DNA of 42,391 nucleotides, taken from Nemertoderma westbladi. Its lineage: Eukaryota > Xenacoelomorpha > Nemertodermatida > Nemertodermatidae. Location of the stretch: assembly GCA_032718475.1 (NCBI GenBank), contig JAUCBJ010000197.1, forward strand, positions 1 through 42,391. Reading direction: 5' to 3'. Both the position numbers and the translations under genes were made by a program. Within the stretch, counting starts at the first letter, position 1. Every line of letters begins with the position of its first letter. Shown here in pieces: positions 42,074-42,391 of this stretch. The notes under the pieces are model-generated. The model worked only from the letters and a program-made list of their open reading frames with translations, was not told where the DNA came from and ran no database searches.

Positions 42074-42391
42074 TGTATACCTTCAAAATGTCGGCATTAC
42101 TTCACCTTGGGTCACCATTTTCAACGAACTGTTTGATAGTGTTAACTGTGTTTTTATGTTAAATTACTTCATGTGTGATTGTTCCCTAAAGGACTAAAGT
42201 AGGCCTACGTTTTTAAACAAAAATTGTTGTTCCAGAACACTTAGCCATTAATAGCTAATTTCAGCAGATAGCGTTTAAATTCAGACATAGTACGTAGTTT
42301 TTTCATATGAAAAAGGCTTTTATCCTGACGTTTTTGTTCTAGAGCAAATAGTTGACCTTCTGTCAGTTATAATGGTAGCTAGTAATTTAAT
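42074..42391. other. no gene seen
   Basis: Presumed intron of the second gene copy. No exon signals were recognised before the window ends. Confidence 0.35.

Noticed and set aside
1-42391. tRNA or rRNA genes
   Set aside because: I found no convincing cloverleaf with internal promoter boxes and no rRNA-like stretch by reading. A covariance-model scan would be needed to exclude small ones.

Overview
The window looks like nuclear DNA of an animal, most likely an aquatic invertebrate. It is AT-rich and gene-poor, with exons bounded by GT/AG sites, and it is crowded with retrotransposons, short inverted-repeat elements and minisatellites. The palindromes ACCGGT and AGGCCT are scattered throughout. 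I cannot name the species.

Left edge (1-4675): the 5' part of a BEL/Pao LTR retrotransposon on the minus strand (copy A), with its LTR, a long leader and an open gag frame that runs off the window. From 4676 to 8739 there is AT-rich sequence, a TTACAG-type repeat and a 27-bp minisatellite. Between 8740 and 24818 lies what I read as one host gene on the plus strand: exon 1 (8740-9161), a candidate middle exon (21277-21468) and a large last exon (23156-24818). All junctions are phase 2. The last exon encodes about five divergent repeats that resemble cold-shock (OB-fold) domains, four of which carry a C-x-C motif where the RNP2 strand would be. The proposed 12-kb first intron is full of decayed mobile DNA: nested inverted-repeat elements, a foldback element with a GTC microsatellite, a dead minus-strand LINE (about 13270-16515), an unrecognised minus-strand frame of about 490 codons broken by stops, a Ty3/Gypsy integrase fragment, and a recent 417-bp duplication.

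Immediately after the stop codon of the last exon is a TTAA-flanked inverted-repeat element (24829-25539). From 26999 to 38505 there is a complete, very young BEL/Pao-type element (copy B). Its two 1214-bp LTRs differ at one base and it has a 5-bp CTTGT target duplication. It keeps gag, zinc knuckles and protease, has lost reverse transcriptase, most of RNase H and integrase, and carries an extra Cys-rich, basic-tailed frame just before the 3' LTR. It can only have moved with enzymes supplied in trans. Three in-frame TGA codons interrupt its frames.

Right end (38511-42391): a 20/42-bp minisatellite, then a second copy of the host gene's exon 1 (41556-41986) with its upstream region and the same phase-2 splice donor. 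The host gene is therefore at least a two-member tandem family, with copy B lying between the members. The points most worth following are this gene family and the extra frame of copy B.
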